This document shows, one piece after another, positions 6,257 to 9,726 of a stretch of 9,726 bases of DNA. Location of the stretch: NCBI GenBank assembly GCA_945878515.1, contig CAMCTL010000131.1, positions 1 through 9,726 on the forward strand, given 5' to 3'. The stretch comes from Flavobacterium psychrophilum (lineage in GTDB: Bacteria > Bacteroidota > Bacteroidia > Flavobacteriales > Flavobacteriaceae). The notes under the pieces were generated by a model, which saw only the letters and a program-made list of their open reading frames with translations, did not search any database and had not been told where the DNA came from. Both the position numbers and the translations under genes were made by a program. Position 1 is the stretch's first letter. Every line of letters starts with the position of its first letter.

Positions 6257-7036
6257 ATGGAAAAAGTAAAAGCCAAAAAACACCTCGGACAGCATTTCCT
6301 TAAAGACGAAAGCGTAGCAAAAGCCATCGCAGATACACTGAATCTAGAAGGTTACGAAGATGTTTTAGAAATTGGACCAGGAATGGGCGTTTTGACCAAG
6401 TATTTATTGGAAAAACCAATCAATACCTATGTTATCGAAATCGACACTGAATCGGTGGATTATTTGGATGCCAATTATCCCAAGCTACACGGGAAAATCA
6501 TTTCTAAAGATTTCTTGAAATACGATGTCAGCGAAGTTTTTGGCGGAAAACAGTTTGGTATAATTGGGAATTTTCCATACAATATTTCGACTCAAATTGT
6601 CTTTAAAACACTAGAATTACGCAACCAAATCCCTGAATTTGCAGGAATGTTCCAGAAAGAAGTTGCCGAACGGATTTGCGAGAAAAAAGGAAGCAAAACC
6701 TACGGAATTCTCTCCGTTTTGGCACAAGCATTTTACGATGCCGAATATTTGTTCACGGTCGATGAACACGTTTTTATTCCGCCGCCAAAGGTAAAATCGG
6801 GCGTTTTGCGTTTGCGAAGAAAAGAAAATTATACTTTGCCTTGTGGCGAAAAGTTGTTTTTTACCGTCGTGAAAACCGCTTTTCAACAACGCAGAAAAAC
6901 CTTGAGAAATAGTTTAAAAACACTAAATTTGTCCGACATTTTGAGAGAAGACGAAGTTTTTAACCTTCGCCCCGAACAGCTTAGCGTAGAACAATTTATT
7001 GAACTGACCCAAAAAATAGAAGCCGATGGACTTTAA
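6257..7036 (+). CDS. rsmA: 16S rRNA (adenine(1518)-N6/adenine(1519)-N6)-dimethyltransferase
   Basis: RsmA (KsgA) transfers four methyl groups from S-adenosylmethionine to two adjacent adenines in the 3' helix of 16S rRNA, a late step in 30S subunit assembly. The 259-residue length is typical. [12 protein letters not shown] (6-17) is the family N-terminus. [10 protein letters not shown] (38-47) is the SAM-binding motif I and EID (61-63) follows as the acidic ribose-binding strand. NFPYNIS (105-111) is the catalytic N-x-P-Y motif, with Phe where many have Leu. [14 protein letters not shown] (173-186) and [13 protein letters not shown] (209-221) are conserved C-terminal signatures. The gene has its own likely promoter and a structured 140-base leader. 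Its 3' end overlaps mgtE by 11 bases. All expected motifs are present, so it should be active. Confidence 0.97.
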   Translation: MEKVKAKKHLGQHFLKDESVAKAIADTLNLEGYEDVLEIGPGMGVLTKYLLEKPINTYVIEIDTESVDYLDANYPKLHGKIISKDFLKYDVSEVFGGKQFGIIGNFPYNISTQIVFKTLELRNQIPEFAGMFQKEVAERICEKKGSKTYGILSVLAQAFYDAEYLFTVDEHVFIPPPKVKSGVLRLRRKENYTLPCGEKLFFTVVKTAFQQRRKTLRNSLKTLNLSDILREDEVFNLRPEQLSVEQFIELTQKIEADGL

Positions 7037-8378
7037 AATCAGCAAAGGATTTTCTAAAGAATTAAAAAAACACATCAAGAGCAAAAACAAAAAGGAACTC
7101 GAACTTTTGCTCCACGATTTGCACCACGCTGATATTGCAGAAATCCTCGAAAAGCTGAATTTTAAAAGTGCTATTTACCTTTTCAAAGTTTTAGATTCCG
7201 AAAAAACCGCTGAAATTCTTCTTGAACTTGATGAAGATTTACGGGAGAAAATACTAAGTCGACTTTCACCAAAAGAAATTGCTGAGGAACTAGATGAGCT
7301 AGAAACCAATGATGCGGCCGATATTATTGCAGAACTTTCTTCGTTAAAAAAAGATCAAGTAATTTCCGAGCTTCTAGACGAAGAACACGCCAAAGATATT
7401 GTCGATTTGTTGCGTTATCCTGAAAATACTGCAGGGGGTTTGATGCACAAAGAATTGGTAAAAGTCAACGAAAATTGGAATGTTTTCAATTGTATCAAGC
7501 AAATGAGAATCCAAGCCGAGAACATCTCCAGAGTGCATTCTATTTATGTTGTAGATGATGAAGATACATTGTTAGGACGATTGTCGCTCAAAGATTTACT
7601 AACCACTTCTGCAAAAACACCTATTAGCGAAGTCTATATCAAAAAATTAAATTCGGTAGATGTTTATACAGAAGATGTTGAGGTGGCTCGTATTATGCAA
7701 AAATACGATTTAGAAGCCATTCCAGTTATGGATGAAATAGGTCGATTGGTCGGTCGAATAACCATCGATGACATCGTGGATGTAATCAAGGAGGAAGCCA
7801 ACGAGGATTATCAATTAGCCGCTGGTATCTCTCAAGATGTAGAAGCCGATGATAGTATAATTGAACACACAAAAGCGCGATTACCTTGGTTAGTTTTAGC
7901 GTTATTAGGGGGTTTCATTTCTGTAAAAGTTCTTGGTTTATTTGAAGGGGCAATGCATCAATACGGCTATTTATTCTTTTTCACACCTTTAATAGCGGCA
8001 ATGGCTGGCAATGTAGGGGTGCAATCTTCGGCTATTATTGTACAAGGTTTGGCAAACGACACACTTAGCGGTTCTTTATTTACCAGATTGATAAAAGAAA
8101 TTTCATTAAGTTTGTTAAATGGATTAATTCTTTCAATTATTTTATTTTTAGGAAGTCATTTTCTTTTAAATGTCGAAATTAAAATTGCAATCATTGTTGC
8201 TATTTCATTAATATCAGTTATTATTATTGCCTCTTTAATTGGAACATTCGTACCGTTATTACTAGACAAATTTGGAATTGATCCTGCATTAGCAACAGGC
8301 CCTTTTATCACAACAAGCAACGATATTTGCGGAATTCTTATTTATTTTTCTATCGCAAAATTAATTTTAGGATTTTAA
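7026..8378 (+). CDS. mgtE: Magnesium transporter MgtE
   Basis: MgtE is an inner-membrane Mg2+ channel that closes when cytosolic Mg2+ is high. The 450-residue product shows the full architecture. An acidic, helical N domain occupies about 20-130. Two CBS domains follow (about 135-255: [63 protein letters not shown]). A linker leads to about five membrane helices from residue 286 on. The pore signature [17 protein letters not shown] (327-343) and the final helix segment [18 protein letters not shown] (419-436) are present. The Asp in SND (433) corresponds by position to the pore Asp of characterised MgtE proteins. The ATG lies inside the end of rsmA in another frame, implying translational coupling. 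No transcription terminator is seen directly after it. Confidence 0.96.
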   Translation: MDFKISKGFSKELKKHIKSKNKKELELLLHDLHHADIAEILEKLNFKSAIYLFKVLDSEKTAEILLELDEDLREKILSRLSPKEIAEELDELETNDAADIIAELSSLKKDQVISELLDEEHAKDIVDLLRYPENTAGGLMHKELVKVNENWNVFNCIKQMRIQAENISRVHSIYVVDDEDTLLGRLSLKDLLTTSAKTPISEVYIKKLNSVDVYTEDVEVARIMQKYDLEAIPVMDEIGRLVGRITIDDIVDVIKEEANEDYQLAAGISQDVEADDSIIEHTKARLPWLVLALLGGFISVKVLGLFEGAMHQYGYLFFFTPLIAAMAGNVGVQSSAIIVQGLANDTLSGSLFTRLIKEISLSLLNGLILSIILFLGSHFLLNVEIKIAIIVAISLISVIIIASLIGTFVPLLLDKFGIDPALATGPFITTSNDICGILIYFSIAKLILGF

Positions 8379-8384
8379 AAACAA

Positions 8385-8496
8385 TGCCACGAAGGCACGA
8401 AGTCACGAAGGAAAATAAATTACAATAGCTTTTATGTAGCTTTGCAGCTTAAAAAAAATATTAATTTAAACTTTGTGCCTTTGCGTCTTCGTGGCA
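8385..8496. repeat. Imperfect inverted repeat of CACGAAG type flanking the mgtE-proC gap
   Basis: The left arm (8385-8411) begins TGCCACGAAGGCACGAAG and has an internal period of about eight bases (CACGAAGG, CACGAAGT, CACGAAGG). The right arm (8471-8496) is its inverted counterpart and ends CTTCGTGGCA. The ten outer bases are perfectly complementary and about 21 of 26 positions pair. The arms enclose roughly 60 AT-rich bases. A related CTTCGTGCCTTCG stretch occurs before rsmA at about 6226-6240. No transposase is present; the unit could be a dispersed repeat or a MITE-like element. Confidence 0.6.
8437..8444 (+). promoter_or_regulatory. Possible -7 promoter element of proC (TAGCTTTG)
   Basis: TAGCTTTG matches TAnnTTTG exactly and lies 69 bases before the proC ATG. 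No TTG is found at the expected -33 distance, so support is limited. It sits inside the inverted repeat, and the right arm would then be part of the proC leader. Confidence 0.33.
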
Positions 8497-8512
8497 GATA
8501 AATACACATAAT

Positions 8513-9289
8513 ATGAAAGTACACATCATTGGAGGAGGAAACCTCGGCGTTTCCATAGCTTTAGGATTATCTAGATTTTCTAAAGACAACCAAATTACGA
8601 TTACCAGAAGAAACACAGCAAGTATTCTGTATCTAGAAGAATTGGGCGTTACCGTTTCAACGGATAACAAACACCAAATACAAGAAGCAGACGTTATTAT
8701 TCTTACCATAAAACCGTATCAGGTCAATATGGTTTTGGCCGAAATTCTTCCAGTGATTTCTAACAAAGTAATTGCTTCTGCAGTAAGTGGATTGTCGATA
8801 GAAATGCTCCAAACTAAAATTGGAGAATCGAATAGTGCCATCCGAATTATGCCCAATATTGCATCTCAATTTGGCGCATCAGCAACCTGTATTGCCTTCA
8901 ACGAAAAACACAAAGACGTGGCTCAAAACGTAGTTTCTCTTTTCCAAAATTTAGGAACTGCGCCTATTATTGATGAAAAATTGATGGATGCAGCTACAGT
9001 TTTGGCAGCAAGCGGAACAGCATTTGCTTTGCGTTACATTCGCGCATCGATGCAAGCCGGAATCGAAATTGGTTTCGATTGGAAAACTGCTTTGGCCATT
9101 TCAGCACAAACTGTAAAAGGAGCAGCCGAAATGATTTTGGAAGAAAACGTTCATCCGGAGCAATTAATAGACAGAGTAACAACGCCTCAAGGTTGCACCA
9201 TTGCAGGACTGAACGAAATGGAAATGCACGGATTCAGTTCCTCATTAATCAGGGGAATCAAGACTTCTTTGAAACAAATTAAAGGGTAA
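8513..9289 (+). CDS. proC: Pyrroline-5-carboxylate reductase
   Basis: ProC reduces 1-pyrroline-5-carboxylate to proline with NAD(P)H, the last step of proline synthesis, in the cytosol. The 258-residue length is near normal. The N-terminus MKVHIIGGGNLGVSIALGL is a Rossmann nucleotide-binding GxGxxG-type loop. RIMPNIASQFGASAT (111-125) corresponds to the conserved R-x-M-P-N segment of the active site. RVTTPQGCTIAGLNEME (221-237) matches the C-terminal signature T-x-x-G-x-T in the dimer-forming helical domain, with Gln where many enzymes have Gly. All parts expected of an active enzyme are present. It is preceded by an inverted-repeat gap and followed by a possible terminator. It could belong to the wider P5CR-like family, but the signature favours ProC. 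Confidence 0.93.
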   Translation: MKVHIIGGGNLGVSIALGLSRFSKDNQITITRRNTASILYLEELGVTVSTDNKHQIQEADVIILTIKPYQVNMVLAEILPVISNKVIASAVSGLSIEMLQTKIGESNSAIRIMPNIASQFGASATCIAFNEKHKDVAQNVVSLFQNLGTAPIIDEKLMDAATVLAASGTAFALRYIRASMQAGIEIGFDWKTALAISAQTVKGAAEMILEENVHPEQLIDRVTTPQGCTIAGLNEMEMHGFSSSLIRGIKTSLKQIKG

Positions 9290-9293
9290 TAAT

Positions 9294-9425
9294 TTGGGCA
9301 TTCCCACACTTCCACTATCGTTCTAGTGTGGTCGGGCTGTACGTTCCCGCTTTTTTTTAAATTGCCCTGCCTTTAAAGGCAGGGCAATTTAAAAAAAGAG
9401 CTCCACTTCCATCCCTAATGCACAA
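9294..9425 (+). repeat. Multi-stem element with a 46-bp perfect palindrome
   Basis: This gap element folds into a closed multi-branch shape. Outer bases TTGGGCATT (9294-9302) pair with AATGCACAA (9417-9425) with one mismatch. Inside are CCACACT (9304-9310) with AGTGTGG (9325-9331), CGGG (9333-9336) with CCCG (9346-9349), and a perfect palindrome at 9352-9397, with 23 complementary bases each side centred between 9374 and 9375 (core GCCCTGCC / GGCAGGGC). Single-stranded ATTCCC and ATCCCT flank the stems. The arrangement resembles a repeat family recalled from Bacteroidota genomes (GGGCGTTCCC ... CCCTAACGC), where the outer pair GCGTT/AACGC would match GCATT/AATGC here by compensating changes. 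That comparison is from memory. It may be a mobile palindromic repeat, a structured RNA or both. Confidence 0.7.
9333..9358 (+). terminator. Possible intrinsic terminator after proC
   Basis: CGGG (9333-9336) and CCCG (9346-9349) form a short GC stem with a nine-base loop, followed almost directly by eight T residues (9351-9358). It lies 44 bases after the proC stop codon. The stem is only 4 bp, and the T-run is also the edge of the 46-bp palindrome, so it could instead be sequestered in that larger hairpin. Confidence 0.4.
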
Positions 9426-9457
9426 GACCTAACAGGTTTTCAAAACCTGTTAGGTCT
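9425..9457. repeat. 33-bp palindrome AGACCTAACAGGTTTT / AAAACCTGTTAGGTCT
   Basis: Two perfect 16-bp arms (9425-9440 and 9442-9457) surround a single C. It abuts the 132-bp element on its left and lies 15 bases before the probable start codon of the next gene. It resembles a palindromic repeat widespread in Bacteroidota intergenic DNA, from memory and not verified. As RNA it would form a strong hairpin just upstream of the ribosome-binding region; as DNA it could extrude as a cruciform or bind a dimeric protein. Confidence 0.8.
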
Positions 9458-9472
9458 AAAAAAATCAATACT

Positions 9473-9726
9473 TTGAAAAAAAACATCAAAATCCTGCACA
9501 TCGACAGCAATCATCCATTATTAGTGGAGCAATTGCAGCAAGCTGGATTTACAAACCATGAAGATTTTATTTCATCAAAATCTGAAATGGAAGCAAAAAT
9601 TCAGGATTATCAAGGAATTGTCATCCGAAGCCGTTTCAAAATTGATAAAACATTTTTAGACAAAGCCACAAATTTGCAATTCATCGCTAGAGTAGGCGCA
9701 GGTTTAGAAAGCATTGATTGTGAGTA
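9473..9726 (+). CDS. D-2-hydroxyacid dehydrogenase-like protein, N-terminal part, cut by window edge
   Basis: The open frame gives 84 residues to the window edge: KKNIKILHIDSNHPLLVEQL, then IQDYQGIVIRSRFKIDKTFLDKA, then NLQFIARVGAGLESID. The segments IVIRSRxKID and FIARVGAGLESID match the N-terminal substrate-binding domain of the D-isomer 2-hydroxyacid dehydrogenases, including D-3-phosphoglycerate dehydrogenase. The Rossmann NAD-binding domain and catalytic Arg/Glu/His lie beyond the window, so the substrate cannot be decided. No ATG is available at the right place: the first in-frame one is at about residue 39, inside the conserved domain. The TTG at 9473-9475, followed by AAAAAAAAC, is therefore the chosen start. 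It sits directly downstream of the 33-bp palindrome. Confidence 0.75.
   Translation, partial: MKKNIKILHIDSNHPLLVEQLQQAGFTNHEDFISSKSEMEAKIQDYQGIVIRSRFKIDKTFLDKATNLQFIARVGAGLESIDCE

Noticed and set aside
5945..6327. Minus-strand open frames across the repeat array and rsmA start
   Set aside because: They run through repeat and promoter DNA or the rsmA coding region, with no recognisable domain.
9352..9397. The 46-bp palindrome as a standard intrinsic terminator
   Set aside because: On both strands the T-run lies in the 5' arm rather than after the hairpin; only the small stem at 9333-9349 is followed by Ts.
9466..9476. TACTTTG as a -7 promoter element for the dehydrogenase gene
   Set aside because: It has only one spacer base instead of two and overlaps the chosen TTG start codon.
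1..9726. tRNA or rRNA genes
   Set aside because: No cloverleaf with a TTCGA-type T-loop and no rRNA-like stretch was noticed on either strand by eye.

Overview
The window looks like a chromosomal segment from a flavobacterium (Bacteroidota). It is AT-rich, several gaps contain TAnnTTTG-type -7 promoter elements with A-rich leaders and no clear Shine-Dalgarno sites, exported proteins have short signal peptides ending near S-Q, and the gene set (serS, a TPR protein, a DUF4286 protein, rsmA, mgtE, proC) is housekeeping in style. This assignment is inference from composition and recognised families; no rRNA or tRNA gene is present to confirm it.

Layout. Positions 1-530 hold the N-terminal part of an exported M1-family aminopeptidase on the minus strand. 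A 190-bp divergent gap separates it from serS (721-1992), which is followed by a Bro-N/DinD-like gene (2054-2875), a small exported protein of unknown function (2969-3472), an exported TPR protein (3539-5317) and a DUF4286 protein (5436-5747). A repeat-rich gap of about 510 bp (5748-6256) carries a 46-bp tandem array, a promoter and a long leader hairpin. It precedes rsmA (6257-7036), which overlaps mgtE (7026-8378) by 11 bases. proC (8513-9289) follows after a 134-bp gap bounded by an inverted repeat. The window ends in the start of a D-2-hydroxyacid dehydrogenase-like gene (from 9473), preceded by two strongly palindromic elements.

Function. The genes do not form one pathway. serS and rsmA serve translation, mgtE imports Mg2+ and is translationally linked to rsmA, and proC makes proline. 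The clearest sign of acquired DNA is the Bro-N/DinD-like gene. It lies exactly between the real 3' end of serS and a second, slightly diverged copy of the last codons of serS (2903-2937). This suggests a roughly 942-bp unit was inserted at the end of serS while leaving the enzyme intact.

The other striking property is the non-coding space. Several gaps carry different hairpin-forming repeats: a CCCTCTCC hairpin, a CAACGGATT array, CACGAAG-type inverted repeats, a 132-bp multi-stem element with a perfect 46-bp palindrome, and a 33-bp near-perfect palindrome. No transposase, CRISPR array, phage structural gene or complete defence system was seen.
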